Shown here one piece after another: positions 1 to 8,790 of a DNA stretch of 64,000 bases. The position numbers and the translations under genes are program-made. This DNA comes from Chloroflexota bacterium. Its GTDB lineage: Bacteria; Chloroflexota; Anaerolineae; UBA1429. The notes beneath the pieces are model-generated. The model was given only the letters and a program-made list of their open reading frames with translations. It was not told where the DNA came from and did not search any database. The stretch lies in assembly GCA_019873625.1 (NCBI GenBank), contig JAIOAW010000013.1, positions 1 through 64,000 on the forward strand, read 5' to 3'. The stretch's first letter is position 1. Each line of letters opens with the position of its first letter.

Positions 1-403
1 CTTGGCCCAGCATAGCACCATCCTCTTTTCCACGCACATCCTTTCCGAGGTGGAGGCCCTGTGCGACCGCGTGATCATCCTCATCAGCGGGCGCGTGCGG
101 GCCGATGCGCGCCTGGCCGACCTCGCGGCCACGCCCGATGCCATTATGGTGCTCGATCACCTGCCGGAGAGGGCCGTTGCCCAGTTGAGGCAACTGGCGG
201 GGGTGACGCGCGTCGAGCGCATAGAAGTGCGCGGCCGCCCGGCCCTTCGCGTGCGTGGGCGTGCCGGCGATGGGGCCGACCTCTGCCCCATCCTATATGA
301 CTTGGCGCGCCGCGAGGGGTGGCCTTTGCGCGAACTCTACCCGCAGGTGCGCACGCTGGAGTCGGTGTTCAACGAACTGGCTACGACAGGGGAGGCAGCC
401 TGA
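1..403 (+). CDS. ABC transporter ATP-binding protein, C-terminal part (5' end outside window)
   Basis: ORF 2..403; 'ILFSTHILSEVEALCDRVIILISGRV' D-loop/H-loop region of ABC ATPase; stop overlaps next start (TGATG). Confidence 0.85.
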   Translation, partial: LAQHSTILFSTHILSEVEALCDRVIILISGRVRADARLADLAATPDAIMVLDHLPERAVAQLRQLAGVTRVERIEVRGRPALRVRGRAGDGADLCPILYDLARREGWPLRELYPQVRTLESVFNELATTGEAA

Positions 404-3273
404 TGAGACAGATCGTTGCCATCGCACGCAAAGAGTTAGAGGGTTATTTCGGGTCGCCGATGGCGCTCATCTTTGTGGGCGCCTATCTCGCGGTGACGCT
501 CTTTGTCTTCTTTTGGATGGAGGCCTTTTTCGCGCGCGGCATCGCCGATGTACGCCCCCTCTTTCGATGGACGCCCCTCCTGATGATCTTTCTCGTCGCC
601 GCGCTGACGATGCGCCAGTGGGCCGAAGAGGCGCGCAGCGGCACGTTGGAACTCTTGCTCACCCTGCCCGTCTCGCCGGTGCAGTTGGTGCTGGGCAAGT
701 TCCTAGCGGTGATGGCGCAGGTGGCCGTGGCGCTCGCGCTGACCCTCTTTTTGCCCATCACTGTATCCCTGCTGGGCAACTTGGATTGGGGGCCGGTCGT
801 CGGCGGGTATCTCGCGGCCCTGCTCCTCGCCGCGGCCTATACCGCCGTGGGGCTGTTCGTCTCCTCGCGGACGGATAACCAAATCGTCTCCCTCATCGGG
901 ACGGCGCTCCTGTGCGGCGCGTTGTACCTCGTCGGCTCCGAGGGCGTGGTGGGTTCCCTGGGCGGTGGCTTGGGGAACCTCCTGCGAGCCATCGGCACGG
1001 GGAGCCGCTTCGCGAGCATCGAACGCGGCGTGGTGGACGTGCGCGACCTCGTGTACTACCTCTCTCTGGCGGCGCTCTTCCTAAGCCTGAACGTCCTTTC
1101 CTTGGAGGGCGGCCGCTGGGGGCGGGGAGAGGCCTCGCGGCCCCAGCGTCGCGCGCACCAGCTGGCCTCAGGCCTGCTCGCCGTTAACCTCATCCTGATG
1201 AACGTGTGGCTTTACCCCCTGCGCGGCTTGCGGGTAGATTTGACCGCGCAGCGCCAATACAGCCTCTCGCCGGCCACGCGCAACCTTCTCAAAGGCCTGC
1301 GTGAGCCGCTCCTCATCCGCGGCTACTTTTCCGAAAAGACGCACCCGCTCCTCGCGCCGCTCGTCTCCAACATCCGCGATATGCTCGAGGAATACCGCGT
1401 GGCGGGCGGCGGCAAGGTGCAGGTGGAGGTGCTCGACCCCGCCACCGACCCCGAGAAAGAAAACGAAGCCAACCAGGTCTATGGCATCCGGCCGACGCCC
1501 TTTCAAGTAACTGGCCGCTACGAGACGGCCATCGTGAACGCCTATTTCGATATCCTCATCCGCTATGGAGACCAGAGCGCCACGTTGGGCTTCCGCGATC
1601 TCATCGAGGTGAAGGAGCGGCCCGATGGCACGGTGGACGTGGGCCTGCGCAACCTGGAGTATGACCTGACGAGCGCCATCAAAAAGACGGTGTACGGCTT
1701 CCAAAGTGTGGATAGTGCGTTGGCCTCTTTCGAGGCGCCCGCCGAACTGACCCTCTTTGTCACGCCGAGTAGGCTGCCCTCGACCCTGGCCGATGGGCCG
1801 GAGGTGGTGCGCCGTGTAGCCCAAGAAATCGCCGCCAAGGCGCCCGATAAACTCGTCTACCGCGAGGTGGACCCCACCGCGCCTTCCAGCGGCATCACGC
1901 CCCAGCAGCTCGCCGAAGAGTACGGCATTCAGCCGTTTGCCGCCTCGCTCTTTTCGGCCGAGACCTATTACTTTCACATCATTCTCAAGACGCCCCAAAA
2001 GGTGCAGGCCATCTACCCGAACGATTTGACGGAGGCGAGCGTGCGCCTCGCCGTCGAATCGGCCATCAAGCGCGCCGCGCCGGGGTTCTTGCAGGCCGTG
2101 GGGCTGTGGGTGCCGCCCGATCTCAACGCCCAGGGCGCCTATGGGCAGATGGTGCCACAATCCCTTTCCAGTTGGCAGGCGCTGGATCGCGCTCTGCGCC
2201 AAGAGTATGACGTGCGCTATGTGGACCTGAAAAACCCCGTGGGCGCCGATATCAGCGTGCTCCTGCTCGTGGCGCCGCAGGGCCTGAGCGACCTGGAGCG
2301 TTACCACGTGGATCAGTTCCTGATGCGCGGGGGCACGGTCATCGCGGCGGCGGGGCGCTACGCCGTCACCGAGGATCAGTTCACAGGGGGCTTGGCCCTG
2401 CGCAAACTGGAAAATGGCGTGCAGGACCTCTTGGAAAAGTACGGCCTGCGCGTGGAGGAGAAACTCGTGCTCGACCCCCAAAACGAGCCGTTCCCCGTCT
2501 CGGTGGCGCGGCAGGTGGGCGGGATGCAATTCCAAGAGATTCGCGCCATCAACTATCCCTTCTTTGTGGATGTGCGCAGCGACGGTATGGCCGCGGGGCA
2601 CCCCATCGTGGCCAATTTGCCCGCGGTGACCCTGAACTGGGCCTCGCCCATCACCGTGGATGAGGCAGCTAACAGTGGCCGGCAGGTAACCATCCTCCTG
2701 CAATCCAGCCCGAACTCCTGGACGAGCGCCACGGCCGATATCCAACCCAACTTTTCGCTCTACCCGGAACTCGGTTTTGCCCCGGGCGAGGATAAGGGCC
2801 GCAAAGTGCTCGCCGTGGCCGTGCAGGGCGCGTTTGATTCCGCCTTCAAGGGGCAAACGCCGCCCCAAAGCGAGGAGGGCAAGGCCCCCGAGGCGGCGCC
2901 TATCGAGCGCTCGCCCTCCAACGCGCGGCTTGTGGTCATCGGGAGCGCCGAGTTCCTCGACGATCTCGTCTTTGACCTTTCTTACCGCCTATCCGGAGAC
3001 CGCTACTTGAACAGCCTCAAATTCGTGCAGAACGCCGTGGCCTGGGCCACGGAAGACCAAGAACTTTTGGCCATCCGCGCCAGGGGATCGTATACGCGCG
3101 TCCTTCGGCCGATGTCCAAGGGGGCGGAGCGCTTTTGGGAGGCGGCGAACTATGTCGTAGCGCTTGCCGCGCTCTTGGCTATCGGTATTTGGGGGAGTGG
3201 GCGCAAGCGTTCACAGCGGCCCATCCCCTTGCTCGAGGCGCGCGACGTGGCGAAAGAGGAGGCATCGCGATGA
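403..3273 (+). CDS. ABC-2 permease fused to GldG-like (ABC-type uncharacterized transport) domain
   Basis: ATG at 403; six-TM N-terminus 'MRQIVAIARKELEGYFGSPMALIF...' then 'RQYSLSPATRNLLKGLREPLLIRGYFSE' typical of GldG-type auxiliary domain. Confidence 0.85.
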   Translation: MRQIVAIARKELEGYFGSPMALIFVGAYLAVTLFVFFWMEAFFARGIADVRPLFRWTPLLMIFLVAALTMRQWAEEARSGTLELLLTLPVSPVQLVLGKFLAVMAQVAVALALTLFLPITVSLLGNLDWGPVVGGYLAALLLAAAYTAVGLFVSSRTDNQIVSLIGTALLCGALYLVGSEGVVGSLGGGLGNLLRAIGTGSRFASIERGVVDVRDLVYYLSLAALFLSLNVLSLEGGRWGRGEASRPQRRAHQLASGLLAVNLILMNVWLYPLRGLRVDLTAQRQYSLSPATRNLLKGLREPLLIRGYFSEKTHPLLAPLVSNIRDMLEEYRVAGGGKVQVEVLDPATDPEKENEANQVYGIRPTPFQVTGRYETAIVNAYFDILIRYGDQSATLGFRDLIEVKERPDGTVDVGLRNLEYDLTSAIKKTVYGFQSVDSALASFEAPAELTLFVTPSRLPSTLADGPEVVRRVAQEIAAKAPDKLVYREVDPTAPSSGITPQQLAEEYGIQPFAASLFSAETYYFHIILKTPQKVQAIYPNDLTEASVRLAVESAIKRAAPGFLQAVGLWVPPDLNAQGAYGQMVPQSLSSWQALDRALRQEYDVRYVDLKNPVGADISVLLLVAPQGLSDLERYHVDQFLMRGGTVIAAAGRYAVTEDQFTGGLALRKLENGVQDLLEKYGLRVEEKLVLDPQNEPFPVSVARQVGGMQFQEIRAINYPFFVDVRSDGMAAGHPIVANLPAVTLNWASPITVDEAANSGRQVTILLQSSPNSWTSATADIQPNFSLYPELGFAPGEDKGRKVLAVAVQGAFDSAFKGQTPPQSEEGKAPEAAPIERSPSNARLVVIGSAEFLDDLVFDLSYRLSGDRYLNSLKFVQNAVAWATEDQELLAIRARGSYTRVLRPMSKGAERFWEAANYVVALAALLAIGIWGSGRKRSQRPIPLLEARDVAKEEASR

Positions 3274-4262
3274 GGACGCTCAAAAAGGGATGGTCTAGCG
3301 TGCTCCCCGCCTGGTGGCGGCGCGAACATACCGCACTGGGGGCGGCGCTCCTTGTGCAGGTAATCCTGGCGGCCATCATCCTTTGGCCACAGCCCGTGGC
3401 GCGCGGCGAGGCCGGGCCGCTCCTCCCGAACTTTAAACCGGAGGAGGTCGCCAAAATCACGATTCGAGATGCCCAAGGGGCCACCCTCGTCCTCGAACGG
3501 CAGGGAGATTGGGTGTTAGCCGATACGGATGGTTTCGCCGCCAAGGCGGAGACGGTGAACGGCTTTTTGAACAAACTGGCCAGCGTGCGCACTGACCGGC
3601 TCGTGGCGCGCACCGAGGCGAGCCAGCGCCAACTGCGCGTGGCCGCCGATGCCTTTGAGCGCGAGGTGACGCTCCAGATGGCCTCGGGGATAACGCAGAC
3701 CCTCTATCTGGGCACCTCGCCCGGCTACGGGGTTACCCACATCCGCCTAGGCGGCCAGGCCGAGACCTACCTTACCGATGCGCTCACCGTGTGGAACGTG
3801 GGCACCGCGCCCTCCTCGTGGGTTGATACGGCCTATGTAAACGTGCCGCAGGAGGAGGCCAAGCGCATCGTCATCCGGAACGCGCAGGGGGAGTTTGCCC
3901 TGGTCAAAAAGGCCGAAAACGCCTGGACCCTCGAGGATTTGGCCGCCGACGAGGCGCTGAACGAGACGTACGTGAACTCGCTCGCCTCGCGGGCGCTCTC
4001 GCTCTATCTGCTCCGCCCCTTGGGCAAGGCGCCGAAGCCCGAATACGGGCTGGATCAGCCCCAGGCCACCGTCTCCATCGAGGCGGGCGAAAAGTCGCTC
4101 GAGTGGGCCATCGGTGCGCGCGGCGGGGATGGGAGTTACGTCGTCAAATCCTCCGCCTCGCCCTATTACGTGCGCGCCTCCGAATACGCCGTGCAGGATT
4201 TCCTCCAGAAATCGCGGGCCGATTTGCTCCAGCCGCCGGCCACGCCCACGCCGGCGAAATAG
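3270..4262 (+). CDS. DUF4340 domain-containing protein
   Basis: ATG 3270 overlapping upstream stop; N-terminal TM, 'VAKITIRDAQGATLVLERQGDWVLADTDGFAAKAETVNGFLNKLASVRTDRLVA' typical DUF4340. Confidence 0.8.
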   Translation: MRTLKKGWSSVLPAWWRREHTALGAALLVQVILAAIILWPQPVARGEAGPLLPNFKPEEVAKITIRDAQGATLVLERQGDWVLADTDGFAAKAETVNGFLNKLASVRTDRLVARTEASQRQLRVAADAFEREVTLQMASGITQTLYLGTSPGYGVTHIRLGGQAETYLTDALTVWNVGTAPSSWVDTAYVNVPQEEAKRIVIRNAQGEFALVKKAENAWTLEDLAADEALNETYVNSLASRALSLYLLRPLGKAPKPEYGLDQPQATVSIEAGEKSLEWAIGARGGDGSYVVKSSASPYYVRASEYAVQDFLQKSRADLLQPPATPTPAK

Positions 4263-4294
4263 CGTCAGGCCCCGGCCTAGGCCGGGGCCTGACG
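4263..4294. terminator. 32-bp perfect palindrome, bidirectional terminator
   Basis: CGTCAGGCCCCGGCCTAGGCCGGGGCCTGACG directly after DUF4340 stop, followed by GTTTTGG, between convergent CDS and tRNA. Confidence 0.7.
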
Positions 4295-4300
4295 TTTTGG

Positions 4301-4373
4301 TGCCCCCAAGGGAATTCGAATCCCTGTCGCAGCCTTGAAAGGGCTGTGTCCTAGGCCACTAGACGATGGGGGC
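4301..4373 (-). tRNA. tRNA-Glu (TTC)
   Basis: Reverse complement GCCCCCATCGTCTAGTGGCCTAGGACACAGCCCTTTCAAGGCTGCGACAGGGATTCGAATTCCCTTGGGGGCA folds as cloverleaf; anticodon loop CTTTCAA. Confidence 0.93.
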
Positions 4374-4515
4374 GCTCGAACAAAGGCCATTCTATCATAG
4401 AAGGGCAGGGGGGTCAAGTTTGAGGTGCCTCGCATCAAGTTGACGTGCATCATAACGATTTATCGTGTATAATAGATGTATCGTAACCGCCGCACACGAA
4501 AAAGAGAGGTGTCTG

Positions 4516-4998
4516 ATGAAAATCTGGGGGTCCGTTCGCCAAGGGGCCGGTAAACTCGCCTTTGAGGCCGATAAACTGGTCCGCATCAAAAAGCAAGAGG
4601 GGCTTATTTCGGACGCGAACAAAGAGATTCAGGCGAAACTCACTGCCCTTGGGGAGGTGGCCCTAGCGCTTTACCGCGGCGGGGCGCTGAATCAACCACA
4701 AGTTGCCGCCATCGCCGGGGAGATCGCCCAAATCGAAGGGCGCATCGCCCATCTGCAGGCCGAGTTGGAGGCCATCCGGGCTGAAGAGTGGGTGGACCCG
4801 TCCGCTCAAGCCGCGCCGCCGCCACCGCCCGTCTCTGCGCAAACCTACTACAGCCAGCCTTTGGCGCCCGCGGCGCAGTCAGGCGAGCAGCCGCCCGCGC
4901 CGCCCCAAGAGGAGGTTCGCCGTTGTGCAAACTGCGGTGCACCCCTTTCGCCCACGGCGGTATTCTGCTCGGAATGCGGCACGCGCGTCGAACAGTAA
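4516..4998 (+). CDS. Zinc-ribbon domain protein with N-terminal coiled coil
   Basis: C-terminal 'CANCGAPLSPTAVFCSECGTRV' double-zinc-ribbon motif. Confidence 0.75.
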   Translation: MKIWGSVRQGAGKLAFEADKLVRIKKQEGLISDANKEIQAKLTALGEVALALYRGGALNQPQVAAIAGEIAQIEGRIAHLQAELEAIRAEEWVDPSAQAAPPPPPVSAQTYYSQPLAPAAQSGEQPPAPPQEEVRRCANCGAPLSPTAVFCSECGTRVEQ

Positions 4999-5022
4999 AC
5001 GCACGGCACCCGAATGCCTTCA

Positions 5023-5076
5023 ACCTCCCTGCCCTTACGAGGTGGCCGTCCTCCCCGGATGACAGGGAGGTCTTTT
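5023..5076 (+). terminator. Probable intrinsic terminator
   Basis: ACCTCCCTG ... CAGGGAGGT followed by CTTTTTG. Confidence 0.45.
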
Positions 5077-5128
5077 TGCCCCTGTGGAGGGGGCGTGCAT
5101 AAGCGACCTTGAGGAGAACGCCTAAGAT

Positions 5129-6463
5129 ATGACCCTTACGAGCCATCATTTACCGCGCCCGGCTCAACACCAGCCGAATGTACTGCTTCTGCACTGCCAT
5201 GACTTGGGCCGTATGGTGGGGTGCTATGGCGGCAATTCGGCGCAGACGCCCCACCTGGATGCGTTGGCGGCCCAGGGCGCCTTGTTCGACCAGCACTTTG
5301 CCTGCGCCCCTCAGGGTAGCCCTAGCCGCGCCGGGATGTACACCGGCTTGCATCCCAACCGCCACGGCCTGATGGGCCTTTCGAACGAGGGGATTTGGAA
5401 CCTCAGCCCGGAGCACCCCAACCTCGTAACCGTGATGCGCACCATCGGCTACTGGTCGTTGCAGGTGGGGGTGTTTCACATCGGGGTGGAACCCTTCAAC
5501 TATGGGTTCGATGAGAGCCTGCGCCCTCACGGTGCGGATGAAATCGCCCTGGCGGCTATCCATGGCCTCGAAAAGCGCCCGCGCGATCGGCGATTTTTCG
5601 CCGTGGTGGGCTTTTTTGAGGCCCATCGGCCCTATCAGCCCCAAGGCGTCCCCCTGCAAGATCCGGAGACGATCCTCGTCCCACCGTACCTAGTGGATTG
5701 CCCGGAGGGCCGCGAGGAGTTGGTGCGCTTTTTCGGCGAGGTCAACCGGTTAGATTGCGCTGTGGGCCGCATCTTGCAGTGGCTGGATGCCCAAGGCTTG
5801 GCCTCCGATACGCTCGTCATCTTTACCACCGATCACGGCATCGCGATGCCCCTCGCCAAGGGGACGCTTTACGATCCCGGCCTCGAGACCGCGCTCATAA
5901 TGCGTTGGCCGGGGATGATCCCCGAAGGGCGGCGTGTGGAGTGTTTGACGAGCAATGTGGATTTCTTCCCCTCCCTTCTCAGCGCCATCGAAGCGCAGGA
6001 CTTTTTGCCCTTCGGGCTGGATGGTAAGGACTTTTGGCCCGCCGTGGTGGGAGGCGCCTGCCAAGCGCGCACGCAGATCTTTGCCGAGATCACCTGGCAC
6101 GATTTCTATCAACCGATGCGCTGCATCCGCACCGAAACGCACAAACTCATCCGCAACTTTACGCCGGGGGTCGGCCTGTCTATCCCCTCGGATGTGCTCC
6201 TTTCTCCCTTTACGCGCGCCAACCGCGAGGCCCTGCGCAACTGGCCCCGCCCCGAATACGAACTCTATGATCTGGAGCGCGACCCCTTGGAACGGCACAA
6301 CCTGGCCGGCCAGCCCGAAGTGGCCGCCCTGGAGAAGGATCTCCGGGCGCGGTTGCAGAGGCGGCTGGAATATGCCAATGACCCCATCTTGCAGGGGTAT
6401 GTCCAACCGCCCGCAGGGTATGAGCGCATCCTAGAGAAATGGCGCGGGGGCTTGCCGGAATAA
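5129..6463 (+). CDS. Sulfatase-superfamily (alkaline phosphatase fold) protein, atypical active site
   Basis: 'PNVLLLHCHDLGR', 'TPHLDALAAQGALFDQHFACAPQGSPSRAGMYTGLHP', 'VIFTTDHG'; nucleophile position is Gly. Confidence 0.85.
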   Translation: MTLTSHHLPRPAQHQPNVLLLHCHDLGRMVGCYGGNSAQTPHLDALAAQGALFDQHFACAPQGSPSRAGMYTGLHPNRHGLMGLSNEGIWNLSPEHPNLVTVMRTIGYWSLQVGVFHIGVEPFNYGFDESLRPHGADEIALAAIHGLEKRPRDRRFFAVVGFFEAHRPYQPQGVPLQDPETILVPPYLVDCPEGREELVRFFGEVNRLDCAVGRILQWLDAQGLASDTLVIFTTDHGIAMPLAKGTLYDPGLETALIMRWPGMIPEGRRVECLTSNVDFFPSLLSAIEAQDFLPFGLDGKDFWPAVVGGACQARTQIFAEITWHDFYQPMRCIRTETHKLIRNFTPGVGLSIPSDVLLSPFTRANREALRNWPRPEYELYDLERDPLERHNLAGQPEVAALEKDLRARLQRRLEYANDPILQGYVQPPAGYERILEKWRGGLPE

Positions 6464-6475
6464 GCAAGCCCCCGC
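6444..6475. terminator. Bidirectional terminator overlapping sulfatase stop codon
   Basis: GCGGGGGCTTGC-N8-GCAAGCCCCCGC then CGTTTT; between convergent genes. Confidence 0.7.
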
Positions 6476-6484
6476 CGTTTTGCC

Positions 6485-7681
6485 TTACGAGAGGGCCAGC
6501 GCTTCGCGCCGTGTGATGACCGCCTCATCCAGTTCGATGCCCAAGCCTGGGCGGTTAGGGGGCACGATGTATCCCCCCTCGGGCAGGAGTTTGTGCTTGA
6601 GGAAGACGTTCTCTCGCCAACCGGCCTGAAGGAGCCATTCCTGGATGGGGCACGTGGTGATATCCTCCGAGGCGATGAGGTGCGCCGAGGCGAAACTCCC
6701 GTGGTGCGGGATGACCGGCACCCCGTAGGCCGAGGCCAGCGCACAGATCTTTTTCATCTCGGTGAGGCCGCCCGCCCAGGTGGGGTCAGCCTGCAGGATA
6801 TCCACAGCCCCGGCCTCGAGGAGTTGCTTGATGCCCCAGCGGGTATACTCGTGCTCGCCGCCGGCGATGGCCACCCCGCGTACGGATCGGCGCAACAGCG
6901 CATATTCGCCGATGCGGTCGGCAAGCACAGGCTCCTCAAACCACCACGGGCGGTAAGGGGCGGCGAGTTCGGCCATGCGCAGGGTATAGGGCACGCTCCA
7001 ACTGCTCCAGGCGTCGAACATAATCTCGACATCAGGCCCTACCGCCTCGCGCACCGCGCGGATGAGGTCGAGGTTCTTGCGGGCGCCCGCTTCGCCATCG
7101 GCCGGGCCGTAGCGCACGAACCACTTGGTGGCCGTGAACCCCTGCGCCACCACTTCGGCCGCCCGTTCGGCGGCGCGGGCCGGCTCGGCAGAAAACCCTA
7201 GCATCGAGGCGTAGGCGCGGTTTTTCTCTCGCGTCGGGCCGCCCAACAGAACGTAGACCGGCACGCCCAGCGCCTTGCCCTTGAGGTCCCACAGGGCCAA
7301 GTCCACCTTGCTGATGGCCTGCATCGTCTGCCCTTTGCGCCCGTGGATGGCTAGGCGGTACATTCGGTCCCAGATGCGTTCCACGGCATGCGGGTTTTCT
7401 CCCAAGATGGCCGGCGCCAGTTGCCCGGCGATGATGCGCGCCTCTTCTTCTGAGATGGCGCCGAATAGCCCGCTCAGCCCCTCATCCGTATCCACCCACA
7501 TAAAAATGGATTGCACCTCGTACGGGGGCTTTTGCCCCGCGGTCCGAACGGGGAAATACGGCCCTTCGGCGCGGAAATCCTCATAGATATCCACCGGGCG
7601 AAGTAGGCGATCCTCCGCCAAAGGCCCCTCGAAGGCCCACTTGGCAAAAACGCGTTCGAAGCGAATCCCCGTGATCTTCAT
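6485..7681 (-). CDS. Mandelate racemase/muconate lactonizing enzyme family protein (enolase superfamily)
   Basis: 'MKITGIRFERVF...', 'TATKWFVRYGPADGE', 'VEIMFDAWSSW', 'WWFEEPVLAD', 'AGGEHEYTRWG', 'QADPTWAGGLTEMKKI'. Confidence 0.88.
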   Translation of the reverse strand: MKITGIRFERVFAKWAFEGPLAEDRLLRPVDIYEDFRAEGPYFPVRTAGQKPPYEVQSIFMWVDTDEGLSGLFGAISEEEARIIAGQLAPAILGENPHAVERIWDRMYRLAIHGRKGQTMQAISKVDLALWDLKGKALGVPVYVLLGGPTREKNRAYASMLGFSAEPARAAERAAEVVAQGFTATKWFVRYGPADGEAGARKNLDLIRAVREAVGPDVEIMFDAWSSWSVPYTLRMAELAAPYRPWWFEEPVLADRIGEYALLRRSVRGVAIAGGEHEYTRWGIKQLLEAGAVDILQADPTWAGGLTEMKKICALASAYGVPVIPHHGSFASAHLIASEDITTCPIQEWLLQAGWRENVFLKHKLLPEGGYIVPPNRPGLGIELDEAVITRREALALS

Positions 7682-7854
7682 CACCCTCTCCTTCCTGGAT
7701 GAGCATCCCCTATGTACAGCCCCGTGAGGCTAACATAGCGGCGGGAGGATGTCAACCCCGTTGTGTGCACGGGGCGATGCGAGGCCCAAGGTCGCCAAGG
7801 GGTGCGCGGCCCTTTACACCCCGCACACGGGAAGGGTTGGCACCCAGCGGCGCT

Positions 7855-7874
7855 CGCGGGCAGGGAGGCCCGCG
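7855..7874. repeat. Candidate short dispersed hairpin element
   Basis: CGCGGGC-AGGGAG-GCCCGCG inverted repeat inside GCGGCGCTCGCGGGCAGGGAGGCCCGCGCTCC. Confidence 0.35.
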
Positions 7875-7916
7875 CTCCTAAGGTAGGCAAGGTTTGGCAT
7901 CCTCCTCTCATCCCAC

Positions 7917-7946
7917 TTGACATAGAACATCTGTTCCTGATATAAT
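7917..7946 (+). promoter_or_regulatory. lexA promoter with embedded SOS box
   Basis: TTGACA (7917-7922) - 18 bp - TATAAT (7941-7946), with AGAACATCTGTTC (7924-7936) between them. Confidence 0.8.
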
Positions 7947-7991
7947 GGCGGTAGATTCGCAAAGGCCTGTGGGGAAAGGAGCCGAAGAGGT

Positions 7992-8654
7992 ATGAAAGGG
8001 GCAGGCGAACTCAGCAAGCGGCAGAAACGCATCCTCGAAATGATCGAAGCCTATATGGCGGAGTGGGGCTACCCCCCCACCATCCGCGAGATCGGCGATG
8101 CCGTGGGCATTTCGTCCACATCGGTGGTGAGTTACAACCTCAAAGTGCTCCAACGCAAGGGCTACCTGGAACGCAGCCCCGAGGTCTCGCGAGGGCTGCG
8201 CCTGATGCGCGAGGAAGAGGAAGAACAGCCTGCCGCCTCTCGCGCGCTGACTATCCCCCTCCTAGGCACGATTGCCGCTGGCGAGCCGATCCCCGTGCCA
8301 GATAGCGACTTTTCGCCCACCGATTATGAAGAGATTGCCGTCCCGCCGGACCTCGTCTCTAACCCAGAGGGGGTGTATGCCTTGCAGGTCAAGGGAGATT
8401 CGATGATTGACGCCCTCATCCACGATGGGGATATCGTCATCCTGCGGCACCAGCGCACGGCGGAAAACGGCGATATGGTGGCCGCTTGGATCAAAGACGA
8501 GCGTTCCACCACGCTCAAACGCTTCTATCGAGAGCGCGGCCAACCCCTGGTGCGCCTGCAGCCGGCCAACCCGTATATGGAGCCGATTTACGTACACCCT
8601 GCCAACTTGGAAATTCACGGCAAGGTCATTGGCGTCATTCGCCGCCTGGATTGA
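7992..8654 (+). CDS. lexA: Transcriptional repressor LexA
   Basis: 'LSKRQKRILEMIEAYMAEWGYPPTIREIGDAVGISSTSVVSYNLKVLQRKGYLER', AG cleavage site in 'GTIAAGEPIP', catalytic 'VKGDSMIDALIHDGD'. Confidence 0.97.
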   Translation: MKGAGELSKRQKRILEMIEAYMAEWGYPPTIREIGDAVGISSTSVVSYNLKVLQRKGYLERSPEVSRGLRLMREEEEEQPAASRALTIPLLGTIAAGEPIPVPDSDFSPTDYEEIAVPPDLVSNPEGVYALQVKGDSMIDALIHDGDIVILRHQRTAENGDMVAAWIKDERSTTLKRFYRERGQPLVRLQPANPYMEPIYVHPANLEIHGKVIGVIRRLD

Positions 8655-8708
8655 TTCCTCCCCCGGTACAACGCGCAGGGCGTTGTCTATCGCCTTTTGC
8701 CCAGAAAA

Positions 8709-8743
8709 TTCCCCCGCCTCTCACGGCGGGGGAAGACTTTTTT
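8709..8743 (+). terminator. Intrinsic terminator downstream of lexA
   Basis: TTCCCCCGCC-TCTCAC-GGCGGGGGAA-GACTTTTTT. Confidence 0.8.
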
Positions 8744-8790
8744 GGCGTAACGGGGTTATAAGGATAGACTATGCCCCCGAAGGAGTGAGG

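Noticed and set aside
1168-2868. 566-aa minus-strand ORF
   Set aside because: Antisense to the fused ABC-2/GldG-like gene; His/Arg/Gly-rich shadow translation.
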